The notes: generated by a model from the sequence alone, not told the origin. Counted from the first letter of the stretch, positions 1 to 8,355 are shown. The stretch: 9,856 nt of DNA from Chloroflexia bacterium (GCA_013695265.1 JACDAU010000003.1:1-9856), one strand, 5' to 3'. Numbers and translations are program-made.

Positions 1-865
1 GTCCAGTCATCATGGGTACGGCTGTTAGCACAAGCGGAGCAATGATTCCAACGCCATGAACCCCGAAGCGATACAGCCGCCCAGTGCTTCCGGCACTTAG
101 TGGGCGACCAATAGTCGATCCGAGCCGCTTGCGGTTGAGGGAAAGCAGTCCGAGCTCGGTTACCAGCGAAAAGACCTCTAACCGCTCAAGCCGGGCGACG
201 GCCCGGTGTGGTGCCTTGCTGAGGGAAAGGGCTAGCGTCAGCGCAGCGGTCGAATTGGAAGCGGAAGAGGCGAGGAAGAGTGGACCCATCAGCAGGGCGT
301 TCCTCGTCCAGAGCGGGACAGCCGTTGCCGCGAGCAGAACGCCGGTGTAACCGCCGAGCAGAAAGCCGAAGGGCGCACCCATCACACCGACCCAGCGCGC
401 TGGCACCGCCTTGATGGCATAAGTCCACGCACCAAACCAGTTCAGCAGTTCGTCCTGCGCTGCCTGCACGAGTGCAGCCCAGGTGCAAAACCCGCTGAAG
501 ACCACGAGGACCCAAGTGCCCACTGACATCGGTGAGCGCAGCTTGAAGACGCGCAACATGTTGAGGAATCGCTCTGGCCGCCCGAGGTCGAAGACCAGCA
601 GTACGGGACACGGCAGGAGCGTCCCAAACGAGATGTACCGGCCTGCTCTTGTGATGGCTCGGTTCTGAGCCCCACCAGCTACTTCGGCGATCTCTGCGAT
701 TACGTAGCTCAAGCCAGAAATGCCACCCAGGTAAAAGTAGGCGATGATGAGCCATTTCCAGTGTGGCTTGTGAATCGGCGCGACGCCGTAGTAGCTCTCC
801 GCGCTCTCGTCAGATGCGGATCTCCCACCTCGCTTTGGAGACTGCCATACCCGCTTGTAAGTCAT
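1..865 (-). CDS. nrfD: NrfD/polysulfide reductase-like membrane subunit, 3' end beyond the window
   Basis: Integral membrane subunit that usually pairs with a molybdopterin oxidoreductase and a four-cluster iron-sulfur protein, passing electrons to or from the quinone pool. I translated it from the ATG at 865-863; the frame stays open for 288 codons to the left edge, so the C-terminus is missing. An AGGG at 876-873 gives a modest ribosome binding site. After a polar N-terminus of about 35 residues come hydrophobic stretches: WKWLIIAYFYLGGISGLSYV (first helix), a segment around SFGTLLPCPVLLVF, the NrfD-type motif DLGRPERFLNMLRVF followed by RSPMSVGTW, then helices around WVLVVFSGFCTWAALV, GFLLGGYTGVLLAATAVPLW and LLMGPLFLASSASNSTAAL, and one near the left edge (VGIIAPLVLTAVPM). 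The obvious partners are fdhA and fdhB on the same strand, but an opposite-strand gene lies between. Family assignment is firm; the link to this formate dehydrogenase is inference. Confidence 0.88.
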   Translation of the reverse strand, partial: MTYKRVWQSPKRGGRSASDESAESYYGVAPIHKPHWKWLIIAYFYLGGISGLSYVIAEIAEVAGGAQNRAITRAGRYISFGTLLPCPVLLVFDLGRPERFLNMLRVFKLRSPMSVGTWVLVVFSGFCTWAALVQAAQDELLNWFGAWTYAIKAVPARWVGVMGAPFGFLLGGYTGVLLAATAVPLWTRNALLMGPLFLASSASNSTAALTLALSLSKAPHRAVARLERLEVFSLVTELGLLSLNRKRLGSTIGRPLSAGSTGRLYRFGVHGVGIIAPLVLTAVPMMTG

Positions 866-1046
866 GTCCGATCCCTTCGACCTCTAGTTCTCAATGAGTG
901 TCGGTGGTACTCTATAAGCAGCCGCTGTTTGCACTACGCAGGCGTGGGACCAATAGGCTATAGTTCTGGCGGCATATATCACTGATACTCGCTTTATCTA
1001 TTGATACAGAAGTATAACCGTTGGGCGACTGGGGGTACTTGAATCT
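866..1046. other. Divergent intergenic region (nrfD / GGDEF-EAL)
   Basis: This stretch of 181 bases separates the start codons of two divergent genes and must hold both promoters. It is more AT-rich than its surroundings around 955-1020. A TATAAC (1013-1018) could be a -10 box for the plus-strand gene and TATAGA (read on minus, about 911-916) one for nrfD, but neither has a convincing -35 partner. Two GATA-centred inverted repeats (977-987 and 995-1006) are listed separately. Confidence 0.5.
977..1006. repeat. Tandem GATA-centred inverted repeats, possible operator
   Basis: Two short imperfectly alike palindromes lie in tandem: TATC-act-GATA at 977-987 and TATC-tatt-GATA at 995-1006. Their GATA halves start 19 bases apart. 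They sit just upstream of a TATAAC at 1013-1018, where a regulator could control the divergent nrfD and c-di-GMP genes. The repeats are visible in the sequence; binding by a regulator is inference, and AT-rich intergenic DNA produces such short palindromes by chance fairly often. Confidence 0.3.
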
Positions 1047-4000
1047 TTGCCTTCCTCCGCTGCACATTCCAGTGAGAACACTACTCCGCCCAGCGTCGGC
1101 GTAACCATGCCGAAACCGGACTTCACACTGACTGCCGGGCTGCATCGAAACGCGCTGGCGGCCATGCAACGCTGCGGCCTCACGGCCCTGAGCCTTCTGT
1201 TACATCAGGTGGGCGGAGGGCATTTGGTTGTAGTCAGCGTACATCCTGGTGATGACGGTCCTGATACGACGGGTGACCCCACCGCGTGGGAGTCTCTGAT
1301 TTGCGAGCAGTACCGCACTGCGGGTGTGTATATTATCCCGCTCGCGAATGCGCAGATCGAGGCGAGCACGCCAGCGAAAGAGCGCCGCTCCAGATTGATG
1401 GACCCACCTCGGGAGCCGCACACCGGCCATCTACTTGTCGTGCGCCTTGTCGGACGTACTGGTGTGGAACTCGGACTTTTTGCTGCGATCAAGCCGCAGT
1501 GTAATCCCGAGATGCTGACACTGGCCGCTTCCGACCTGGAGTCCTTTGCCGACCAGGCTACCGAGATGATCGAGCGCACCGCGATCGGCGAGCAGCGCCC
1601 CTCGCCATTTGCGACAGACTCGCCGCAGGTTGCGGCACCTGAATCCGTTCCCTCGTTCGACGCCACGCGGATGTTCGAGTCAATTCTTCGAACCTCCATG
1701 GACCTTGTCTCCGGCGAGATGGCGGCGCTGTATCTCCTCAACAAACAGGGAACGCACGGGCAGCTTCGGGCCTCCATAGGCTTTCCCGACCTCGAAAGCC
1801 GAGCGCAGGAACTCCCACTGAGCACCGGCATCCTCGGTTCGGTGCTGGCGTCAGGGCAGGCTGAGATTGAACAGCGATACGAAGAGAACTCGCGCGGGCT
1901 CCAACACCTCTGGCGACTCTACGGCGTATCATCGTATGTATGCGCTCCGCTTTGCCTTGATGATCGCACCGTGGGCGCTGTTTTCATTGGATACTCCGCG
2001 CCAGAACATGTGCCGTCCGACGCCCTGGAAACTCTTGGCACTATGGCCGCTCAGTCGGCTCTGGCGATTCGCAACTTCGAGTTGTACGACCACCTTGCAC
2101 GCTACGCGGATCGACTGAGCGTCATCCAGGCAATAGCTGGCCGGCTCAACCGAATGAATGACCCTGGATCGATACGGCTCGCGATTGTCGAGGAACTCCG
2201 TCAGCTTGTGGACTATGAGGCATGCCGCATATACTTATGTCAGGGTGGACTCCTTATTCCAGCAGCGCTCCGTGCGGAACACCAGGAGTACAGCGACGAG
2301 ACCACCACTGAGTTCATCATCGAGGTTGGCCGGGGAATAACCGGATGGGTCGCCCAGCACGGCGAGGCGGTACTGCTCGACGACGCCGAGAACGACCCGC
2401 GCGGAGAGCATGTCGCTGGGAGCGACTTTATCGACGAGTCTATGATGATTGTGCCGATGAAGTACGACGAGCGAGTCGTGGGTGTCATCAGTCTTTCGAA
2501 GCTTGGCCTGCGGCAGTTCACCCCAGTGGACCTGCACATGCTGTGCACTCTGGCCGATCAGGCAGCGGTCGCGATCGAGAACGCGCATCTGATTGAGCGC
2601 CTGGAGGCAGACGCCGAGGCGCTACGGCGTAGCGAGGAGCGCTATCAGTTTGTGGCACGCGCCACCACCGACGTAATTTGGGATTCTGACCTCATCACGG
2701 GTGGCTTGACCTGGACCGGTGCGATTGAGAGCATGTTTGGCTACGCAGTTGATGAGGTGCGCGGTGGCGACTGGTGGGAGGAACGCATCCATCCTGCAGA
2801 GCGGGACCGGGTGGTTCAGGGCATAAATGCGTCAATTGCGAGAGCACTCGACGTGTGGAGCGACGAGTATCGGTTCCGCCGCAACGATGGCACGTTCGCG
2901 ACGCTGATCGATCGCGGATATCTGGTGAAAGACGCGAGTGGCAGGCCAACGCGAATGATCGGGTCGATGATGGACATCAGCGAGCGCAAGGCTCTGGAGG
3001 AGCAGCTCGCGCACCAGGCATTTCACGATTCCCTGACTGGCCTGCCCAATCGGGCACTCTTCCTTGATCGGGTGCAGCATGCGCTATTGCGCTCGGGGCG
3101 GGACGATGGCACTATCGCGGTGCTCTTCCTCGACCTTGATCGATTCAAGGTAGTCAACGACAGCCTCGGGCACGAGGTGGGAGACCATCTTCTCCAAGCG
3201 GTGGCGGCGCGGCTCGGCGAGTGTTTGCGCCCCGACGACACAGTGGCGCGACTCGGTGGTGACGAGTTCACCATCCTACTGGAAGCCAACACAAGTGCAG
3301 GAGAGGCACTGCGAATCTCGGATCGGCTGACCCATTCGCTACAGAAACCGTTCCGGGTCGACGGCCACGAGGTCTTCATTACGACCAGTATCGGCATCGC
3401 CATCAAGCATTCCCACCACGAGGCGCCGGCAGACCTGATGCGTGACGCCGATCTGGCGATGTATCGGGCCAAGGAGCGGGGACGGGCGTGCTGTGAGGTG
3501 TTCGATCCCAGTATGAATGTGCGCGCGCAAAGGCGGCTTGCCCTGGAAAATGACCTTCGCCATGCGGTGGAGCGCCGGGAACTGGTGCTTGAATACCAGC
3601 CCACCGTGAGCCTCAGAACTGGCGTGGTTTGTGGGGTAGAGGCGCTGGTGCGTTGGCGGCATCCCGTGCGTGGGCTCGTCGAGCCTGCCGATTTCATTCC
3701 GCTCGCGGAGGAGACCGGGCTCATCCTGTCGATCGGACGCTGGATCATTGAGGAAGTGTGCCGCCAGATGCGAGAGTGGCAAGACGCCCGTCCGTGGGAG
3801 CCTCCTGTCTCGGTGTCCGTGAACTTGTCAGCGCGGCAGTTTGCGAATCCGACCTTGACAAGCGAGATCGCTAGAGCGCTGGCGTCTGCGGAAGTCGATC
3901 CCGCCAGGCTCATGTTGGAGATAACGGAAACGGTCGTGATGGAGGAGGCAGAGGTGAACATCACGACGCTGCGACGGCTCAAGGAGCTGGGCGTACAACT

Positions 4001-4328
4001 CGCGATTGACGACTTCGGAACCGGGTACTCATCGCTGTCCTATCTCAAGCGTTTCCAGGTGGATACGCTGAAGATTGACAAGAGCTTTGTGAGCTCGCTG
4101 GGCAGGGACGCCGAGGACGGGGCTATCGTAAACGCCGTCATCACGCTGGCACATACGCTCGGGATGCAGGTGACTGCCGAGGGGGTAGAGACTTGCGATC
4201 AATTAAGCCAGCTCTCCGATCTGGGCTGCGACCTGGCGCAGGGCTACTTGTTTGCCAGGCCGATGAATGCCGCAGGCGTGAGCATGCTGCCGAGAGCGCT
4301 CCCCGTTGCTCGTACGCACGCCGTCTGA
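1047..4328 (+). CDS. GAF/PAS-sensor diguanylate cyclase/phosphodiesterase (GGDEF-EAL)
   Basis: A 1093-residue soluble signalling protein that should make and/or degrade cyclic di-GMP. Domains in order: N-terminal region (about 25-180) that looks like a degenerate GAF domain; GAF about 200-345; GAF about 355-515; coiled linker 516-535; PAS_3-type domain with PAC tail about 535-650 ending MMDISERKALEEQL; GGDEF about 655-815; EAL about 830-1080. The cyclase motif is intact (GGDEF 737-741), with a product-inhibition I-site R728-P-D-D731 exactly five residues before it. The EAL half also keeps the expected residues: E865-A-L, N926 (VNLSARQF), E958, D988-D989 (DDFGTGYSSL), K1009, E1045 and Q1065. 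Both activities are therefore possible. No membrane segment or signal peptide is seen, so it is cytosolic. The start is uncertain: TTG at 1047 has only a GGGGG 11 bases upstream; ATG at 1107 (residue 21) is an alternative without a Shine-Dalgarno. It is convergent with fdhB and divergent from nrfD. The sensed ligand cannot be told from sequence. Confidence 0.93.
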   Translation: MPSSAAHSSENTTPPSVGVTMPKPDFTLTAGLHRNALAAMQRCGLTALSLLLHQVGGGHLVVVSVHPGDDGPDTTGDPTAWESLICEQYRTAGVYIIPLANAQIEASTPAKERRSRLMDPPREPHTGHLLVVRLVGRTGVELGLFAAIKPQCNPEMLTLAASDLESFADQATEMIERTAIGEQRPSPFATDSPQVAAPESVPSFDATRMFESILRTSMDLVSGEMAALYLLNKQGTHGQLRASIGFPDLESRAQELPLSTGILGSVLASGQAEIEQRYEENSRGLQHLWRLYGVSSYVCAPLCLDDRTVGAVFIGYSAPEHVPSDALETLGTMAAQSALAIRNFELYDHLARYADRLSVIQAIAGRLNRMNDPGSIRLAIVEELRQLVDYEACRIYLCQGGLLIPAALRAEHQEYSDETTTEFIIEVGRGITGWVAQHGEAVLLDDAENDPRGEHVAGSDFIDESMMIVPMKYDERVVGVISLSKLGLRQFTPVDLHMLCTLADQAAVAIENAHLIERLEADAEALRRSEERYQFVARATTDVIWDSDLITGGLTWTGAIESMFGYAVDEVRGGDWWEERIHPAERDRVVQGINASIARALDVWSDEYRFRRNDGTFATLIDRGYLVKDASGRPTRMIGSMMDISERKALEEQLAHQAFHDSLTGLPNRALFLDRVQHALLRSGRDDGTIAVLFLDLDRFKVVNDSLGHEVGDHLLQAVAARLGECLRPDDTVARLGGDEFTILLEANTSAGEALRISDRLTHSLQKPFRVDGHEVFITTSIGIAIKHSHHEAPADLMRDADLAMYRAKERGRACCEVFDPSMNVRAQRRLALENDLRHAVERRELVLEYQPTVSLRTGVVCGVEALVRWRHPVRGLVEPADFIPLAEETGLILSIGRWIIEEVCRQMREWQDARPWEPPVSVSVNLSARQFANPTLTSEIARALASAEVDPARLMLEITETVVMEEAEVNITTLRRLKELGVQLAIDDFGTGYSSLSYLKRFQVDTLKIDKSFVSSLGRDAEDGAIVNAVITLAHTLGMQVTAEGVETCDQLSQLSDLGCDLAQGYLFARPMNAAGVSMLPRALPVARTHAV

Positions 4329-4364
4329 AGGGAGGCACGGGAGCAATGATTGCGGGACACGACA

Positions 4365-4400
4365 AGCCGCTGCCCTCCAGGCAGTCAGCGGCTACTTTTT
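4365..4400 (+). terminator. Rho-independent terminator of the GGDEF-EAL gene
   Basis: An 8-bp GC-rich stem, AGCCGCTG (4365-4372) with CAGCGGCT (4386-4393), encloses a 13-base loop and is followed by ACTTTTT on the plus strand. It lies 36 bases after the TGA of the GGDEF-EAL gene. TGCC (4371-4374) and GGCA (4380-4383) allow an alternative inner stem. The distal arm includes the fdhB stop codon (TAG read on minus at 4394-4392). On the minus strand no U-run follows the hairpin, so it should act mainly for plus-strand transcripts. Confidence 0.8.
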
Positions 4401-5228
4401 AAGGCAGAGCACCATCATCACACCAAACGCAGCCGAGGCAGCAAGTGTGCTGAGATAGCCGGGGACGGACTTGCGCTGTGGCAGCTCGGGTTCGGCGGGC
4501 AAGTTGTACAGCTCCGATGGGGCGGTGAGTATGAACGAGGCGCGCAAACCACCGATCCCGCCAGTTCCGCCCGTGTGCTGATCCCCGTATACATACGCAG
4601 TGGCAACGCCACGCTCTCGCAACTCGTCGACCCTGCGATGTGCACGCTGCGCGAGCTCGTCTGTATAGCCAAACTGAATAGAATCGGTAGGGCAGGCTTT
4701 GGAGCAGGCAGGCTCAAGGCTGCTCCCGAGGCGGTCATAACAAAGGGTGCATTTGTGCGCCTTGTTGTCAAGGGTGGAGAGTTCGGGTACCCCGAAGGGG
4801 CAGGCGGGCACGCAGTATCCGCAGCCATTGCATACGTCCTGCTGAATGACGACGGTGCCGTACTCGGTTATCACGATAGCCCCAGTAGGGCAGGCCTGCA
4901 TGCATGGCGGGTTTACGCAGTGCTTGCAGATGTCGCTCATCATCAGCCAGTTGCTCTGAAACGGCGGCATGGATGTCGGGCGCGCCTCACCAGGGAACTG
5001 TTCGACGAAAGTGACGTGTCGCCAGGTCGTTGCGCCAAGGTCGTGCGTGTTATCGTATGAACTGGCGGTGAAGCCGAAGTTGTCCATCGGCAAGCTGTTC
5101 CACTGTTTGCACGCCACCTCACACGCCTTGCAACCGATGCACAGGGTGGTGTCAGTCAGAAACCCCACGGGTTTCTTGTCAGAGGTGGGCGCGCTCTGAG
5201 CCGTCATGAAATAGTCCTTTGCCGGCAT
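4392..5228 (-). CDS. fdhB: Formate dehydrogenase iron-sulfur (beta) subunit
   Basis: A 278-residue electron-transfer subunit that wires the catalytic subunit to the membrane quinone reductase. Sixteen cysteines form four ferredoxin-type [4Fe-4S] sites: C30-x2-C33-x2-C36-x3-C40; C101-x2-C104-x4-C109-x3-C113; C133-x2-C136-x2-C139-x3-C143; and C160-x2-C163 with C175-x3-C179. As in FdnH/HybA relatives, the first and last groups can trade cysteines to bind the clusters. The C-terminus has one hydrophobic helix (about 257-275, GYLSTLAASAAFGVMMVLC) ending in LKK, a membrane anchor. There is no signal peptide. The start is ATG at 5228-5226, eight bases after a strong GAGGAGG; the open frame extends upstream to 5357, but that would overlap fdhA by 89 bases and adds unconserved-looking sequence. 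The gap to the fdhA stop is 40 bases, so the two are cotranscribed. The stop codon lies inside the terminator hairpin of the convergent gene. Confidence 0.93.
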   Translation of the reverse strand: MPAKDYFMTAQSAPTSDKKPVGFLTDTTLCIGCKACEVACKQWNSLPMDNFGFTASSYDNTHDLGATTWRHVTFVEQFPGEARPTSMPPFQSNWLMMSDICKHCVNPPCMQACPTGAIVITEYGTVVIQQDVCNGCGYCVPACPFGVPELSTLDNKAHKCTLCYDRLGSSLEPACSKACPTDSIQFGYTDELAQRAHRRVDELRERGVATAYVYGDQHTGGTGGIGGLRASFILTAPSELYNLPAEPELPQRKSVPGYLSTLAASAAFGVMMVLCLKK

Positions 5229-5268
5229 CGGCTGGTCCTCCTCGCCGTAAATGTTGGGCAGTGCGTCG

Positions 5269-8200
5269 TCACGAACGCGCGTTTCGAATGGTGCAGGTGA
5301 AGGACTTGGCCTCGTGGATGCGCGAGTTGGGGTCCTCGACGAGTGAACTGAGGTCATTCGCTATGCCGCCCTGTGCGATACCACCAAAGCCGAAGTGCCA
5401 TGGCATCCCGACCTGATGCAAGGTTCGTCCCTGCACCGTGATCGGCTGCATCCGCTTCGTCACGAGCGCACGAGCCTCGGCCTCTCCTCGGAGGGTGGAC
5501 ACGACGACCAGATCCCCATTGTCGATCCCGAGCGCGCGCCCAAGTTCGGGGCTAATCTCAACGAAACCGTGCGGCTGCAGCTCCGCGAGCCACGGCAGCC
5601 AGCGGCTCATGCCGCCGGCGCAGTGGTGCTCCGTGAGCCGGTAAGTGGTCAGCACATATGGGAAACGGGCATCATCCACGTCGTGATAGGGGTTGTCGGG
5701 CCGGTCGAAGGGCAGCGCGACCGGGTTTCGCGCCTGCTTCGGGTAGAGCGCGTTTCCCACCAGCGTCTCGAACGGCTCATAGTGGGCTGGCAGAGGGCCG
5801 TCAAAGAGGCCAGATGCCGCGAAGAGCCAGCCCTTGCCGTCGGCCATCATGACAAACGGCGAGTCACCCGCGTGCGCGTCGATCCCCATTGCGCCTTCCG
5901 GCGGCAGATACGAAGGTGGCTTCGTCACCGGGAAGTCGGGCACATCGTGCCCGGTCCATTCCCCGTGCTCGGAATCCCACCAAATGTATGCCTTGCGCTC
6001 GCTCCAGGGACGTCCCTCGGGATCCGCCGAGGCGCGATTGTATAGAATACGCCGGTTGGCGGGCCACGCAAAGCCCCAGTCCGGAGCAGTGCCCTCAGCT
6101 CCCGTGCGGCTCCTCGCGAGGTTTCTTCCTTCCTCGGGCATAATGCCGGAGTAGATCCACGCACCGCACGCGGTGGAACCGTCGTCTCTGAGGTCCGTGA
6201 ACCCGCGCACGGGTACTCGGTCGGAGACGGTATAGCCGTTGATCTCCTTGAGTACCACGTTAAGGTCAGGGTCGTTCGTCTCGTCCTTCGTCGGGTAGTC
6301 CCAGGAGAGCGCTTGTAACTGTCGGCCCTGTGGTGTGTCGTTTCCCGCGTACAGATCACGAAGTCGGCGGCCCAGATGGAACATGAACCACGCCTCCGAG
6401 CGTGCGTCGCCCGGCGGCTCGACCGCCTTGTCGTGCCATTGCACAAGCCGCTGAGTGTTGGTGTAGCAGCCGTCCTTCTCAGCCGTAAGCGCGGCTGGCA
6501 TTAAGAAAATCTCCGTCCCAATCTCCTCGGGTCGCACCTGTCCGCGGTGTACCTCGGGGGCGTCGTGCCAAAACGCGGCGGTCTCGATCTCGTGTATGTC
6601 GCGAACAACCAGCCAGTCGAGCGTCGCCAGCGCCTTGCGTGCGAGGACGGCGTTCGGGCCACCGACGGCGGGATTCTGACCCATGCAGAAGAGTCCCTTC
6701 AGGGTGCCATCGCGCATCATCGGGATCATCGCCTGGAAGGAGTAATCGTCGCTTATCTTTGGCACGAGGTCGTAGCAGAAGTCGTTCTCCGGCTGCGCGG
6801 CGTCGCCGTACCACGCCTTGAGGAGGCTGATGAGATACTTTGGCAGGTGGTGCCACCAGCCGGTCTCAGGCTGCTCTTCCTTGAGATACTCGCGCAATGA
6901 ACCGTGCGCCAAGGTCGCGTTGGGCATCGGCATGTAACTGGGCAGCATGTTGTACAGCGTCGGTATATCCGTGGATCCCTGGATCGTTGCGTGTCCGCGC
7001 AGGGCGAGGATACCGCCACCCGGCCTGCCGATGTTGCCAAGCAGTAGTTGCAGCAGCGCGCAGGCCGAGATCATCTGCGTCCCGGTCGTGTGTTGCGTCC
7101 ATGCCACCGCATAGGCAAACGCGGTGGTCCGCTCCCGGCCCGAATTGCTGGCGACGGCCTCCGCAACCTTGAGAAACAGCTCCCGCGACACACCGCAACT
7201 CTGCTCCACGATCTCCGGCGTGTAGCGCGAGAAGTGGCGCTTCACGAGCTGGAAGACACACATCGGATCCTGAAGTGTTGGATCCTGGCGTGAGGGAACC
7301 TGCCTCGCCCCAGCGGATTGGACGTGCGGCTCTTCTGTCTGGGACAAGTTCGGCTCAGACGGACTGATCTGTTGCCCTTCATACTGCCACGTCGTTGTGT
7401 CGTACGTACCACTCTCCGGATTCCAGCCGGAGAACAGACCGGCGAGGTCCTCAGTGTCCTGGTAGCCAGGATCGATGATGACAGGCGCGTTCGTGTAGTG
7501 CACCACGTACTCTCGGAAGTAGCGCTCGTGCTCAATGACGTAGTTGATCAGCGCGCCAAGGAAGACAAGGTCGCTACCCGCGCGTAAGGGCACATGCATA
7601 TCCGCGAGCGCAGAGGTGCGAGTGAAACGCGGGTCGACGTGAATAACGGTTGCGCCCTTCTCCTTCGCTTTCATCACGAACCGAAAGCCGACCGGATGGT
7701 TCTCAGCCATGTTCGAGCCCATGATGACGATGCAGTCACTATCCGCGAGGCTTTGCTGCGTAGTGGTGGCGCCGCCTCGTCCCAACCTGGCGCCCAGACC
7801 GGGCACCGTGCTGGAGTGTCATATTCGTGCCTGGTTCTCGACCGCGACGATGCCGAGGCCGCCGGTCCACAACTTCTTGATGAGGTAGTTCTCTTCATTA
7901 TCGAGCGTGGCGCCGCCGAGGTGACCGATCGCCAGCGTACGGTTTACGGTCGTGCCGTTAGTATCCGTCTCCTCATACGAAGCGTCGCGGGTCTGCTTGA
8001 CCAGTTGCGCGATGCGTTCCATGCACCACGCAAGTGAGCGATCTTCCCACTGGGTGGCGTGGGGTGGCCGGTAGCGGACGGTCGTCAAGCGGTCGGGGTT
8101 GTTGACGAGGCCGTACGTTGCCGCGCCTTTCGGGCAAAGAGTGCCCCCGGAGATGGGACTATCGTAGTTCCCCTCAATGTCGATGATACGTCCATTCTTG

Positions 8201-8355
8201 GTGTAGATCAGTTGCGAGCAGCCTACCGCACAGTAGGGACATACGCTGACAGTGACGTTTGCACCCGCGAGGCGTGAGTGCGCCTCGCGTGTATGCGCGG
8301 TTATGGGGTTCGGGTTTCGCCCAACGTGCGTCCTGATCCGGTTCCGAATGCCCAC
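5269..8355 (-). CDS. fdhA: Formate dehydrogenase catalytic (alpha) subunit, selenoprotein
   Basis: A 1028-residue molybdopterin oxidoreductase that oxidises formate to CO2 at a Mo- or W-bis-MGD centre. The start is GTG at 8355, five bases after AGGAGA; an in-frame stop at 8403-8401 excludes a longer N-terminus. Residues 34-95 hold the N-terminal [4Fe-4S] domain, C39-x2-C42-x3-C46-x27-C74, with conserved PKG after the last cysteine. Residue 179 is an in-frame UGA (7821-7819) in the context ENQARI-U-HSSTVPGLG, the position and following histidine of selenocysteine in E. coli FdhF/FdnG. A SECIS hairpin follows. Reading resumes in the same frame without interruption, with MGD-binding features such as IMGSNMAENHPVG and HVDPRFTRTSALAD. 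LALRGHATIQG carries R453, the likely match of the FdhF active-site arginine. The C-terminal molydopterin-binding domain spans about 895-1025 (YVLTTYRLTEHH onward). No Tat motif or hydrophobic leader is present, so it should be cytoplasmic. A Q/S/P-rich linker (about 325-360) looks like a surface insert. The first gene of fdhA-fdhB. Confidence 0.95.
7781..7815 (-). promoter_or_regulatory. Bacterial SECIS element in fdhA mRNA
   Basis: Read on minus, the RNA just after the UGA folds into an upper stem GGTGCCC (7807-7801) with GGGCGCC (7795-7789), seven pairs including one U-G wobble, closed by the five-base loop GGTCT (7800-7796). Below a 2x2 internal loop lies a lower stem CCAGC (7814-7810) with GTTGG (7786-7782), plus a possible U-G pair at 7815/7781. 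The loop begins 18 bases after the UGA. GGUCU is also the apical loop core of the E. coli fdhF SECIS, at what I recall as the same distance, and is what SelB recognises. The element lies within coding sequence, as is normal for bacteria. Confidence 0.88.
7819..7821 (-). other. UGA selenocysteine codon of fdhA
   Basis: TGA read on minus at 7821-7819 interrupts the fdhA frame at residue 179. Upstream (residues 1-178) and downstream (to 1028) parts are in the same frame and are both clearly formate dehydrogenase. The next residue is histidine, as in known selenocysteine formate dehydrogenases. Conventional gene callers would split the gene here, leaving a 178-residue stub and an 845-residue piece from a false GTG start at 7806. 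Confidence 0.93.

Noticed and set aside
186..755. 189-residue minus-strand frame
   Set aside because: It is Arg/His-rich and lies in another frame of the same strand inside nrfD, whose translation has clear helices and the NrfD motif.
1205..1831. 208-residue minus-strand frame
   Set aside because: Antisense to the N-terminal and GAF part of the GGDEF-EAL gene; composition typical of a shadow.
3023..3982. 319-residue frame antisense to the GGDEF-EAL domains
   Set aside because: Ser/Arg-rich composition with no recognisable domain; it is a shadow of high-GC codon use in the plus-strand gene.
4350..5060. 236-residue plus-strand frame
   Set aside because: Antisense to fdhB, whose 16 cluster cysteines prove the coding strand; its start lies inside the terminator region.
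5229..5357. Longer fdhB N-terminus starting at 5357
   Set aside because: It would overlap fdhA by 89 bases, and the internal ATG at 5228 has a strong GAGGAGG at the right distance; the extension is low-complexity (T/R/S/P-rich).
5395..6045. 216-residue plus-strand frame
   Set aside because: Antisense to the conserved C-terminal part of fdhA; no domain features.
5269..7806. A separate 845-residue gene starting at GTG 7806, with 7819-8355 as a truncated pseudogene
   Set aside because: Both pieces share one frame and are separated only by the UGA followed by a SECIS hairpin; together they make one complete selenoprotein.
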